Below are positions 46,641 to 60,900 of a stretch of 64,000 nucleotides of DNA, one piece after another (the stretch's first letter is position 1; the number at the start of each line of letters is the position of its first letter). Made by a program: the position numbers and the translations under genes. Source of the stretch: Spirodela intermedia. Lineage: Eukaryota > Streptophyta > Magnoliopsida > Alismatales > Araceae. The notes under the pieces were generated by a model that did not search any database, was not told where the DNA came from, and saw only the letters and a program-made list of their open reading frames with translations. Location of the stretch: positions 5,586,772 through 5,650,771 of the forward strand of contig LR746272.1 in assembly GCA_902729315.2 (NCBI GenBank), given 5' to 3'.

Positions 46641-48901
46641 AGGATGACGGCACGAGCCGATCAGCTCCGGTCCCAGCATCCGACAACCTTCGACTCATCA
46701 TAAACTCAGCATTTAACTTGTTATTTAAATCACGTTTTCGTTTGACAACTGGCCCAGTGGTCGGAGGATCACGCCCGTTGACTTTTTGTTCCAAATCTTG
46801 TTTTATCTTAAAACCGGGTCCGATCTCACCAATCGTCAGCACACAGGGAGCGCTGACTTATCGGCTTTGCGTATGGACGATTGGGATCCGACTTCCTCTA
46901 TTCGCTAAAGGTAGAAGTCCTACGCATCAAACAACGCGTCGGAGAGAAGGAGAGAGAGTCAACGGACGTTCTTCAACTTACACGGAGCGTGATGAAGCTA
47001 CAACCAAGTGAGCGGCAGCTAAAACCACCCTTCGAATATGAGTGGAGAGGGCCATCTCTCTGATCGGGGGAGTCTACTGGTTACAGGGACATGTGCCTTC
47101 TCCCCACATTTTTTCTTCTCCACATGGCGCCGCAGAAGAGAAGACCTGCTCAGGTCAGCGTTAGGGGTTACGGCGGGGGGAAGAAGGGAGCCGGCGAGTC
47201 AATGGAGCTTTCGTCGTGGAGAGAGAGAGAGAGAGAGGATTTGAAAGGACTTGAGGGGCCCTGCGAGAGGATGAACGCAGATGGTCGCCTCGTGAAGGAA
47301 GGGGCTCTGGGGATGGAGGAGTCTGTAGTGGGCCACATTGAATATGGGCTGGGCTCTTTGGGCCCAATCAACGTATCTACTTATTCCGAAAAGAGTACAT
47401 GTACAAACAATTATAGCATTTATCGTATTAAACATGTTTTGCGAATTTTTGTTGGGCTTGTCGGATGAAAGGCGGAGAGATACGAACGGCGGCTTGGTCT
47501 CTCTCTCTCTTCCCCTCCCTGTGCCTCCCTCTCTGCGACACTCTTTTCTTCCCTCTTTTCAGGTCCTGGGTCTTTCCTAGGGTTCTTCACGCCGCACATT
47601 ATTTGCTGTCCGAAGCACCAGTTTGGCGTTATCGCCTCGAAGCTCATCTAGGTAAACATCTGATGAGCTACATATTTCGTTCTTTGGAGTTTTCTCGGAA
47701 GATCTCTCAGGAACTTCGGACGTAAAACCCAAGGCGAGGATAAATTTTTTGCCCAGGCGTTTTAGCAAGATTGTTCCGTTGGCTTGTGTGGTGGCTGATA
47801 GTGAGATGCCCGGAAATGCTCCTTATCCAGTCCATCCATTGTTACTCTTCCGACGAACTCTGTTCCGTCTTCCTAGCTTTCCGTCCAGTCGGTAAATTCT
47901 GCACACACGATTCGAGGAGGTATTTTAATGGCTTGGGCTACGGGGAAATAGTTTCTTCCACTCGCAACTTACGCACTTAGAAGCATCATCTGGGAAATAG
48001 GTTTGCCCTTGACAGCCGAATAGTTGAACACAAGCTCCGTTCTGTACTATGACTGTCGCTTCGTATCCCTAAATATGGCGGTGCGATGCACCAACGTTTC
48101 AGAAAATAAGGAAAATGAAAACAGTTAAAGTTTAGTGACTTGTGAATTTCTTATCCGTCACATGCCGGCTCGTGGGTATTATTGGGCTCCGTCGTGTAGA
48201 CCATGGAGACCTTCTTAGAAGAACAGATTAGAGGGCGAGATACATGTGCTTTGACTGTGTATCGTGTTGGCGTCGCCCAAAAACTTTCATTGGCAAAAAT
48301 TAACACTTTATGCATATTTAGAAATGGGTAATAAAAAATGTTTTGTTGAGGATTTAGTGGTAGAATTCGTGGAAATGGGTAACTTTGTTCAAGTGGATAA
48401 TGGATTCTTAAAAATTCCATGATTTTTGGTAAATATGCTTCAAATTTTTGTGGTCTTAGAAAATGTATCATGCAATTGCAGAGTTTTAACTCCATCATAC
48501 TATAATTGTCTCATCATCTCTGCTTATGCAGAAAATTTTCTTTAGCTGTTGACATTTTAGCATATAAAAAGTTTCGTATGTTATCATCAGATGTGATTTT
48601 TCCTTTGCCTTCAAACTAAAACATATATTATAAATGCTGAGAAAGGTTTATCAGTACCCACACCTTCATTATGCTGGTTTTCCACTTTAGATTATCTGGC
48701 TGATGTAAACGTCTGATTCTGTAGGTTCATGGATTTTATAGTCTTCTTAACTTTGAGTTCTTTGAACACTCTTGTCTAAACCAAAGGGATGGAAATGCTG
48801 TTCTGTGATGATTGCTCGTATTTTCTCTGAAAAACCGAAAGCTTCTCATAATTCGTGGTTATGCTTTTTTGTGCAGGTACCATCTTAATACCTAGGGAAT
48901 T
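46641..48901 (+). promoter_or_regulatory. upstream region and split 5' leader of the RSA1/CCAR1-like gene
   Basis: No independent gene. A leader exon probably ends CATCTAG|GTAAAC at about 47650, and the leader resumes after TTTTGTGCAG at 48876, so 48877-48901 is the last leader piece before the ATG. This implies a leader intron of about 1.2 kb. GA run at 47219-47240; CT-rich at 47499-47560. Confidence 0.45.
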
Positions 48902-51900
48902 ATGTATCCTTTGAAGGGAAGCAATGCATATGGCCAGCAATCATATTCTTCACAACAAGGATATTCTCATCCGGTATTATGCTGTTTGTGCAAAACTTCT
49001 GCGTTGCAGTTGTTAATTGTTTGGAGCTCTTGGCCAATCAGACGTTTTCACATTTTTTTCTACAGAGCGGAGGTGGTTATTCAGGCAGTCAGATTGGCGC
49101 CTCTGATGGTGGTTCACAGCATACTCTGGTATCTCGGCAAAGTGGCATGTTGAGCTCTTCCCAAGAAGCTGATGTTGGCGGATACAGAGTTCAATCCTCG
49201 CAAGCACCACATTATGGTGGAGCATATGCCTCTGTTTATGGATCATCTACTTTAAGCAGTGCTCAACAGGTCTGTCTTCGAACCTGATTTTCTTTTTTAT
49301 CCAATGTTGCACAGTACATCATCTCTAATTATTCCATCTTGGTTTTTTAACTGTGCCATTGTCTCTTATTGGTTTTTTTCTGCGATTTACTTAATAAATC
49401 TTCTACTGACTGATGAAAAGTGCCGTACTTCTTTTCTGGTGCAAGAAACAGCTTTTTCTCAAAAATATTATAGTTGGATAATACTATGTCATACAAAATT
49501 TACTGAAGATATGTAACACATTTGAAAAAATAACATATTGATCTTGGTGTGATAAATCAACAATAAATGCCATGCCATTCGCTGACTTATTATCGTTAAC
49601 TTATTGTCTTTTTTCACTCCATGCACTTGTTGGGCTACATAAATCAAGATAGAAGTTATTGGTGATCAAGTTAGCAAGTAATCCCATATTCTTCCATTAT
49701 GCATTTTACAAGACCGCAATGATGTATGATGACGATGATCTGTTACATGGTGTATAAATATGATACTTCATCTTGTCGCAATGATCTGGAGCTGTAATGG
49801 TCTGAATACGGTCTTTCCCAGTTTTAAGTATCTCTACTCATCCTCGTTGTCTATGAAGCCAGTTTTTTCTCTTCTTTGGTCATTAAGTTTTCCATCTATG
49901 TGTTTGCTGTTTCTTTTTATCCATTATGTTGGATCTTTGTCTCTATTCTTCATCAGGTAAGTTTCTTGTAGTTTAGAATTCCAAAATCAAGGTAAACACT
50001 CCCAGAGCTTTGGATTATTTTTCAAACTTAACCATGGTTTCCTATGGTGCATGAACTGACAACTTAAAATTCTTCCTTTGTTCTAACTAGAAGCCACAGT
50101 TAAGTACATCAGTCACGCCCCGTCTTTTTCTTTAAGTCTAAAAATACCTGGGAAATAATTCCTGGGATTGTAGTGCTGTGAGGTCCGTATGAATTTGCTG
50201 CTACTTTTTCCTCACATAGATCAATCACCAAATGCTTGCCCTGTTTTCATGGAGGATATTTAGAACCTGACACTGGCGTCATCAGCTGGGGTCATTTGTT
50301 GAGGATCGTATGACCCTTCTTTTGTTAACGCTGACTGAAATCTGCATGGCTTCTTCATTCCCGGCTTTTGGAAACTATTTCTCTTTTTAGCATATGCTAT
50401 CAATGGGAAATTAGGCGCCATCTGAGACCTACAGAGCTACCTTGAATCCAAAGACTTTCCCGCTATTCACTATTCTTTATAATATTCTTCTTCCTCCTCT
50501 AAAATCTAAAACCCTAAAGCCCTAGTTATCACTATGCTCTCAATGTTGAGAGGAAGAAAGTTCTCCAAAAGCCTGAAACTTGATGATTTCTTTCCATTTT
50601 CCCTTTGTTAAATCCGGTTCATCCTATCACACAAATGCATCTGGACATACGCACTACCCCTAAATTGGGGTCCCATCTGGTGGGTTTAAAGTTATGTCTA
50701 ACGAATTCCTTTAGTGTTCCTATGTCTCTACTCTTCTGTTCAATAACTAGAGTCTATTGGTTTCAATTGTCGTATTCTTAGACTAAGTGATCATTAGCAG
50801 TTCATTACTTATTTCTGCCTCGACTTGGTCTACATCTCAGATTTTATAATGACAGCGCAACAATAAATTAATCCGCGTAATGAATTTGGCCTATTTCTTC
50901 TGTCATAGTTGTTCAGTCTCCATCGAGGTTAAGATTAAATGGAGGCTTGTAGGTGCTAGGTTTTCCATTTATAACCCCAAATTATGTGATGCAATATGTG
51001 CCTAGTTGGATTTATGTGATTGATCGCTCCCACTTGGGTTTATCCAGCCCTATTTACATTGCCAGAGACCCTATTGTCCCTCCCTTGACTCTTCCCCTTC
51101 CATGTCTCTCCTGATAGCTTCATTTGGCCATCTGCATCTCTTCCCCTCTGATCTGTCCTGTTTTGTCATGGTAGTTGCATCTTTTGTTGTCTGTTCTCTC
51201 TTCACTCCCTACTTTCTTGGAAGGTAGATAGTTGTTATACTGGTTAGTCGCCTTCTCTATGTCCATAATTTTTCACTAAATCAAAATTTTCCCCTCCAAT
51301 GGAAGAGGGTGTATGAGTGAAATTAGGAGGGTGGGAGAAGGAGATAGAGGCGAATTAATTGATGAATGTAGAAAGAAACAATGAAAGAGACAAGTGCCGG
51401 GGAGAGTACTATGACACGAGGGAGGGGCTAGTGACAGAGATAGGTACGTTTGATTGAGACAGAAATACAACTGAGATCCTGGCCATAGTAGGGTTAAAGT
51501 TTGGGGAACATGGGGGTGTTAGTTAATGGGGCCCTAGTGGATCGGTGTGTAGTTGTCTGCTGTTGCAATGTTCCCACCAGGTGTTCCTTGGCTTACTTTC
51601 CACTGCCGAATGAAGTCTTGGGCCGTGCAATAGGTATCTTAGTGGCTATGTAGCGTCTTAATGCGTCTTATTATTTAGAAACCACAAATGTTCTACCGAA
51701 AAACATGATGTTTAAGAATGGACAATTTAATTGCTTATTTCTTGGTTATTTTATACACCTAGATGAGTTAATAGATGCGTCTTATTTATTTGTCTTATTA
51801 GGTTTATATGTATGAATTCTTTTGAAAACTCAGCCGTGACCTTTTATTCATTTTTTAAGTGAGTAAGCACCACAATATTACTCAGCACGTTGTTTACTAT

Positions 51901-54900
51901 GTAACAACACATTTGAGTGCCAGTTTAGTGATGTCGTTTCTATTTTATCTAATTTGGATTAGTGATGCTGTCAGAGCATGGCCTCGTATTTCTCTTTTGC
52001 CTTTCTTGTACAGATGCCTGGGATTTCTGGCAAGGGAAATGGTTCCTCCAGCCTGCAAGGCCGGACAACTTATGCCTCTGCATATTCAGATCCTTCTAAA
52101 TTTGGATCAGGGGCCCCAAGTGGCAGTTTGGGAATGAGTACAGAGGATTACATGGCATCCGGCTATGGACACAAAGCTGACCAATATTCAATGGAGAGGA
52201 GGCACTATGGTGATCATCAGGGTGCTTACATGGGAAGGGATGATCCTAGTGTTATTAGCCTCCAGTCTCAGGTTTTTTCTTAATGGGTTTTTTTTTTCAG
52301 TAATGCTTGTTATCTCTTGCTTCAAAGATTGACTGCTATTGTTGTTTTTATTCATCTCAGAAATCTGAAACACGTGATCAGTATGACCAGGTATTTTTTT
52401 GTTCATGCCTATGCTTTTCTTAGAAGATGCTTTCTTTCAGATTCCAGAAACTGACGTCCCCCTTTCTTTAAATATTTATAAAAGGCATCATTATTTCGTC
52501 AGCAGCAGATGATGAAAGCTCAGTCACTGCAGCCAGGTCCTGATACAAGGTACACATGCTTTCGTGTAGATACTATGTAGATTGATTTTTTTTATTCTAA
52601 CTCTTTGACTTTCCTTAGTTTGTCTCTGAGAAAACTTGCGTGAAATAATAATATTAATAATAATAATACTAATAATAATTTAATAATAATCATAATAACA
52701 ATGGGAAGTAGGTATTCTCTCTTTTGGATGGTTTAAGTGCCTTTTTGTTTTGATAACTGTCTTAGCAGGATAGTAGCTCTTCCCTTTTCACTGTTCACAT
52801 GAGGTCTCACTGTAATTATTTGGTGATACCTGCTCCATACTTCGTAGAAGCTATTGCATCTCTCATGACACTAAGTAGAATATGCATTTCTGGCAGACAA
52901 GCTGATTTTCTGGCTGCAAGGGCTGCCACTATCCATCATGGACATCAAGATATTAGCTCATATGGTGGAAGAATGGATGCTGAGCCTCACAATATGTCCA
53001 TTCTTGGTAGTGCACCATATGCTGGACAACATCCCACTTCCAATTTAGGTGGACCTTCACGGGGGAATGTCGATCATGTTTATCCACATGGGTCGTCTGG
53101 TGCTGGTTACAGAGTAGGATTGCCTCCTGGCCGGGATTATGCTGCAGGAAAAGGGCTTCATGGCGCATCGCATGAGTCAAATTATCAAGGGAGTATGTTG
53201 TCACAAGGTGGGTATTCAAGCGTTGGAGCGCCTTTCCTGGATGAGCGGAAAGATGATAGAAGTGTATACCAACGGGAACTTGAGCTAAGAGAGGAGCGTC
53301 GGAGGGAACTGTTGCGTGAGAGAGAGAAGGAACGAGAAAGGGTGCTGGAGCGTGAACGGGAAAGAGAACGTGAAAAAGATAGAGAACGATTACGAGAACG
53401 TGAACGTGAACGGCTCAAAGAACGGGAACGAGAACGAGAGCGAGAACGTCAACGACAACGTGAACGGGAAAGAGAACGAGAACGCCTCCTGAAACAGCGG
53501 GACAAGGAAAGGGAACGAGAACGCAAACGTGGACCTGAACATAGGCAGGAACGATCTCCACCGAGAACAAGTAAAGATCGCCAAGTCTCTTCTGCTACAA
53601 GGGATGAACGACCCTTTCGAGGCTCTCCACGTCGTGACATTTCACATAGGTGGAGCTTGAAATTTTCTTTGTGCAATGCTGAAGTTACTTATCCATTGCT
53701 GCTTCCATCATGGGTGCAGCATTACTAACTAACACACTCTCTCTTATGCTGAAGGCGTCATTCACCTGTTAAAGAAAAAAGAAGAGAATATATCTGCAAG
53801 GTAAAATTTATGTGGGCATTTGAATGCTCATTGATGCTGTGAGGGTTGGGAGTGAAGGCTGAATTTTCTATTTCTTTTTCGTTACCCCTATAATTGTGCA
53901 ACATCTTTGGGTCATCTGCCTCACCTGCAAATGTTATATTAGGGTGTAAATGATGGAACCTCGCCTCAAAACAAAAATAAAGAGAAAAAATATGACAACT
54001 GTCGAATGAACTACTGTCTTGTTACTGGCTGCTTCGTATCTATATAGAGCTATGCATGTATTCATGATTTTTAATGATGGAGATGAAGATAAGTGTTAAA
54101 TCTATTTAGATATTTTAATGATACAAAAATGAATGATAGACATTCATTTCAATTCTATACACTTTCTATCTTTTTTGTGACATTTACTCTTTCTATATTT
54201 CTTTAAGTTTGGTTATGCTTCTTTTGCTAGTGTGAAAATTATTTTATATATTCATTGTAATAAATGGGCCTCATTTGTAGGTTTCTCCATTTTGTTTTGT
54301 GGACGCTGTGAGGGATTATATGTCTTTAACTAAGAGATATCCCAGATTATCAATTTCTCCAGAATTCTCTAAGGTATATCATAGGCGTATCTGCAGACTT
54401 TGCTTGTGGTTTTGTCATCAATTTAAAAATGTTGCAATTTCTTTTAGGTCGTCTTTAACTGGGCAAAGGAAAAGCTTAACATTTCACTATATACTCCTGT
54501 GAGGTAATGTGGACTTCAAAGAATCTGTGATTCATTCAGCCTACCTGCACATTGATGATGGTGGCATTTGCATTTTTTTGATCTTGTTGTGAATTATATA
54601 TTTAATTTTGAATCGAGCAGTTTTCAGCACGAATTTGAAGTAGATGCTGAGCAAAAAGATTTAGAGCACAATGTGGTGGAGACACAGAAGTCTAAGAGTG
54701 ATTCCACTGTCTGGAATGCTAAGGTGACCGTGAAGAACAATTCTTCGAATTTTTTTTTTACGTGTTACACGCAAAGAAGTGTCTGTGGATTGTTTGTCTA
54801 TGGACTTCGTTATGCTTCGTACATGTTACTTGGGCACAACTTTGCCAGTGTTTGAGATAATGCTAAACCTGGTTTGAATGGATCTGATGTGCATTACTCA

Positions 54901-57900
54901 TGTCTAATAAAGTCTTTCTCGTTTCCTATTCATTCTAAATTAATATGCTTCATGCATAATGCACTTTATATAGATCGAGATAACATTTCTGGATAGTATT
55001 TTTTTTGATACGGATAATTATCGAAATTGTGATAAAGTGTATTTACGGTTTCCAAGGAGATTTATGCCATTGGGATATTTCTTTTAGTCACTTGCCCAAG
55101 AGATGTTAGTTGACTTAATCTGATTGCTGCGATGGGTGCCATCTTTTTGACGTTCATTTTGATGGTTTACACATCTGACACATGGTCAGCGGAAGGAGAG
55201 TAATATGGAATTTTTGATCCAATTGGTGTTAATCCTTGAAATTAACTTTTCATTAGTAAGGATCTCTTTTCAGTCAGATGGAATTGTTTCTTGTTTTCTG
55301 AGTGGTAGTCAGTAGGCCACGAATCATTAGAATGGAAAATTTGCGGAGTATAATCACTGAAACTGGAAAGATAATAATTTCGTTGTATTGAGCACTTAGG
55401 GTTGTTGAGCTAGTAAGTGAATCAAATGACGTTCAAGGTTGTACATCAATTCTTGGCAATGATCTCCAATTCTTTGTCATGATCCCTTATTATCCTTGAG
55501 TCGCCAATCTTTATGTACACCTTTAGAGACCAGTTCTGACATATCATTGACAAATTGGATTTTTCGTTAGTTGTCAGCTAGGCAGAGCTTGTGATCACTC
55601 ACATGATGCCTGTTTTGTCGTTCACAGAACTCACTATTGAATTTGAGAAGTTTTTGTCTAATGATGATTACAGTTTTTCTCTATTGAATGTGTGCATCCG
55701 CCAATTTGTGTTTGGTGTGGTAACACAGACTTCTTCTAGAGCGCGAATCCTGTTGACTATTTATACGGTATCATCTTTGACCAATATGGCTTAAAACTTG
55801 CCATGGGTAGGACCATCATAGATTTCACCCGCATATAATGTCAAAGTCTCAGTACTATCTCGTTTCACTCTATAACCGTGCTTCTCAAATATGTTTGGAT
55901 GTGTAAAGCTGGAAACATTACGCAGCACAATTCTCGATTAATGTCTTTAACAGTTTTGTCACAATTATAATTCTTCTTCATGCTTCACAACAATTGAAGC
56001 AAGCAGGCCTCACTCCAGCCTCCTAAACATCAGGGAATTCAATCAAGTAACGTCTCCATCTTTTCTGATAGCTGCCAGAATAGATACAATTTTCTTTCCA
56101 TGAAGTATTTTTTTCCCATCTCTATTGTTCCCAAACATGTAATACGTCTATGTTTGCGAATAATTCAATGCCAGTAAGAATCTCCTAACCGCAATCTGGT
56201 TGCGTGAATCGATCTTGCTGCTAGTTCAAAGTTAGTAATGCCTTGCGAATCATTTTCTGCGGAAATATCCTCAGGGATGGGCATGCTGACTTCATGGCAG
56301 TGAGACCCCTTATCAAAGTCTTTACCAGAGGTTTCATAGATGACAAGATAATCATATTATCTACAGATTACATATTTGAATATCCATCAATTCGTTTAGC
56401 TTCATTTTCAAGCCATAGTCAGAAATACCAATGGAGTCTATCTTGGTGGGTTCGAATTCCATTTCCAATGCAAGTTGTCATAATCCAATGGGACAGATGG
56501 GGAAAAATCTTACAGCCCTCTCTTTCTGGTCTGTCTTGGAAATAACTGAAATATGACGGACATTGGAAAAGGGGTAAACTAAGTGATTGAAGGACCACTG
56601 TTGGTCCGTAGCTTATGTTCGCTGCAATGGGTGGCAGAGGAATACGGATTAAATCCGTCACCTATCTAGGAATGAACGAAACGAGGTAAAGTGTGAAGAA
56701 ACTAAGTAGTCAAATTTTCACCATTTCTGTACGTCTTTGGAGATCTAAGGTTGGACACTATCATCACAAGCCCTAGATAATGAAAACTTATTTTCTTTTA
56801 GATCAAGGTTTTTATTTGATTATTTCCAAGGATGAGATAAGAATCCAATCCATTTCGTTGAATTTTTAGTTGTCTAGTTTTCATGTCCTGCATTCTTTTC
56901 TTGTTCATGGAACATCAAAGCTCTTTTATGCTGGATTGATTCATATTGATTAGTCTCATTTCAAGACAAATGGTATTCCTTGGTAAAATTTGAATTGAAT
57001 TTGAGTAATGTCACTTGCTTGTTTTTTATGTCAAATGTGCTAGGATTCTGAAATTCGTTCACTCACTAACTTTTTATTTCTAAATATCAAATTGTAATGC
57101 TTTTTCTTTAGAAACTAATATAGGAAACCCGGCTCAAGATTCCCTTTAGCCACTTTTGGAATATACATCACGATTTGGAATATACAACACACTTCTGCGT
57201 CTTTTCAGTAGTTTGCAAGATTTTTAGCCTGATATTTTCATGCGATGCTCGTCCAAAATTTACAGAAACTTATCCATATGTTGATTCTTATTCGTTCTGT
57301 TGATCCATGTCTTTGTCTACATTTCAGGTGATCTTGATGAGTGGAATCAGTGTTGAAGCTTTAGAGGAGCTCAATGCTGAGCAAAGCTCTGATGACAGGA
57401 TATCCCATATTAACAATCTTCTGAAGTTTGCCATTCTCAGAAAAGATCATTCCTTTACGGCGATTGGAGGTCCTTGGAATGCCACTTTAGATGGTGGAGA
57501 TCCTTCAACTGATAACACGTCCCTAGTTCAGACAGCTAAAAGGTGTGTGGGATTGTTCACTTTGTGACTTTATATTTTCTGGATGAGCAGTGAAGACATT
57601 TCCATTGGTAGACTTTAAATCTCTACATTTTCTGTACCAGATATCTAAAAGATTTGACCCAACTTGATCTGGGAAACTGTCAGCATTGGAATGAATTTAT
57701 TAAGGTATTCCTTTTTGTTGCATCTTTTTGTGTTTCCAGACGTGTTTTCCTCTAAAACAGATTTTGTAGCTGGTTGTATTCCAGTTGCTCCAATTGATGG
57801 AAGCATGTGCATTCAGTTTGTTCTTAAAATTCATCATGCTTGTTCGGTTTCGGTTTTTTTCCTTGACTGATAACAAAAGGCAAATGCTATAGATTTGAGT

Positions 57901-60900
57901 AATGGCGGTATGATATCATCATTGTCATCCCATAAATTCTGACTATTTCATATTAGAGACGAATTTGATCTCTCCTTTTTTGTGTAGTGTTATGGTTTTA
58001 TCCAACGTGCACAATTTTATGTTTCTCATAACACAATTCAAGTTTTTGTAGAATGTTATTTTACTTTCCATTTTCTGGCATAACGAAGAATGTTCTTTAC
58101 ATGACCGATTCATTCATTTTATTTGTACAAAGGAAGGGTGGGTGTGCTTTTGCAAACATTTCATCAGGGATTTATTAGGATCCATTCATTTCTCTGTTTT
58201 TTTTTGCTCACGTAATTGGATAATTTAGGGTATGTATTTCTGTTGGTTGAACGACTTAGATATGTTTCTATTTTGCCCTGGGTTCACTGTTTCCAGTGTT
58301 TACCTTCCATACTACACATTCTGTCTACACCATCAGGAGTCGTAATCATGAAATGTGAACTTCAAGTGCAGTTCTTCCGTCCTGAATAATTTTTTTTTTT
58401 CCTTCATAGTTCCCAGTTCTTTGTATCTGAAACTTTTGTGTTTTCACTTTCTATTTCAAAGGTCCAGGAATGTCATGTTGAGTCATTAGCCAATAAATGT
58501 TTCCTGAAATCTTCTATGATGCTAATTGGTGAAAGGTTGGAGTTGCTTGTCTGTATTTCTCAAGATAAATCAATCATTTTCTTGAGACCTCCATAGTCAT
58601 ATGTCCCTGAAGTGAGCAGAGACGAGCAACATTTGAAAAAAATAGTCGTAATAGTCCTCCCTAAGGGACGGCATGACCTCCATAGGTGTTACTGTCCACC
58701 ACATTGAGGAATGCCTCTAGTTGTAAGGATCCCCTTGGGGCCTGTGGTCTCCTGCTTGAGCCTTAAGTGTGTAACCCTGTCTCATTTGGTTCCAATATGA
58801 TTGGCTGTTAAGTCCATTCACATCCTACTGTTCTTAAAAAACTATTGGTGCCTCCCTTAGTAATTGGGATTGAGCATCTGTGATGCCATACCTTTAACTT
58901 CATATTTGCCTGGCTGAATCATCACGATTATCTTACACGTGGGAGCGTCAGACATCTTTTACCTTGCATTGTTGCCTAGGTGAATGAGGTCTTTGGCTCA
59001 ATAGCACATTATTTTTGAGTTTAGGAAAGGCTCTGTTGCGTATGTTCCGTTTCGTGTATCATTGGCCTACTTGTTGTTTCATATGCTCCCATTGATTTTT
59101 TTCCCCTGTTTTTTGTATTATGGTCCATTTTTTGTGCATTTTAACAACCAACATGTGGAGTTCGCTCATGTTATCGCTTTGAAATAATGGTGTGAAATGG
59201 CTTCCGGCAGATACACTATGACAGAATTGGGAAGGATGGGCTACTTAGCCACAAAGAAATCACCGTCCTATATTTGCCTGATCTATCAAATTGCCTGCCT
59301 TCGATAGATCAATGGAGAAGTCAGTGGCTTGCTCACAAAATGATGGTCGCTGAGAAGGAACAATTCGCTGAAAAGCAGAAGGTTTTTTTTAGCTTCAGTT
59401 TTCTGTTTTCGAGTCTTTATCTATGGATCCCATTGAAGTCAAACTCATTTTTCTTTCATTGTTTCAGAAGTTGAGTGAAAAGGATTTATCACCAGGTATG
59501 TAGATTTATTAATTGTGTCCAAGTGTTACCAGTGGAAGTTTATTTCTTTAGTTTGTCTGTTGCTGAGAGAGTGAATGTTACGAAAATCTTGTAGGTGATC
59601 GGAAGCATGAGATATCTGAGGTCGCTGTTGATGTTGGGAATGATATCAAAGTCAAGGTTGAGGATGGTCCGGGCAAGCATGACCTGGAAAGTCCTGACTG
59701 TGCAACTGCATCTGATGTTGAGAAAGCCGTGGACATGGATACAGGAGGGATGTCGACTGCAGATGATAGACAATCTATCAAGGAGGGTGAGGTCGAAAGT
59801 ATTAAGGAAACTACTAGTGACATGGAAAATATAGAAGATGGAGCTTCTGCTCCAGCAATAGTTGATACTCGTAAGAATGCTGATAAGATGGGGGAAACTG
59901 ATGATGAGAACAAACAAGGTCATCTGGAAGGTGCTGTCAAGCGTGATGAGACTTCTCTAAGTGTGACTAATGTCAGAACGTTTGTCCGGAAGAAGGTCAC
60001 TAAAAAGATTCCTGAGAAGACTCCTGAGAAAGAAGATCAGATTTTGGAAACTTTCAACGTACAGACTGAGAAAATGGCTGAGATGGAACCAGAAGTTTTG
60101 AAAGCAGATGTCAAGGATGAACAGGAGGGAGCTTCTGGAAAGGAGGCAGTACCCAAGACGGCTGGAAAGAAAAAAGTTATTAGGAAAGTGATAAAGAAAA
60201 AGATCATTAAGCTGGATGAGAAACGTGAAATTGCTGGTAGCAAGCAAGATGGGAAAGCAGATCCTGGTGGAGCAATTGAAACTCACGATATAAAGATAGA
60301 AGTGGAGGCTACTGTTGATTCTGGTATAAATAAATCAGGAGATAGGGGTGGTAATGAGTGTAAAGAACTGGGTATTGTTAAGCAAGATGATTGTGGTGCG
60401 ACAGATGGAAAGGAGAACAAGGAAGATAAAGAAGACGAGGAGAAGACAATCCCAGATGATCAGGGTACTGTCGAGACTCATGTTGCAAAACAAGAGGACT
60501 TGAAGAAACATGGTGAAAATGACAGGAGGGAGAAGGATAAGGACGAGAAAAAACCTGATTCTAAACAAAAAACTGGTAAGGAGTCCAATGAAAAGAAGCC
60601 GGAGGTGGCTCCTGGAAACCCAGGTTTGTTTGTCCGGACAAAACAGACGACGGAGTCAAAAGTACGTTTTTATCGTACCATGATAATTTCTCTTACAAGT
60701 TTTTCTCATGATATTGTAATATGCGTCATGTTTCCAGACATCAATGAGAGAGAATGTTGCTGCGCTTATTTTTTTGTGCACAGATACGCTCAATTTCACT
60801 TTCACTTGACGGTCTCTTGGATTATAATGAGAAAGACACTGAAGAGTCAACAGTTGAGGTTTGTCTTTCCTTGGCATAATCCTATTGCTTTCTGTTCCAA

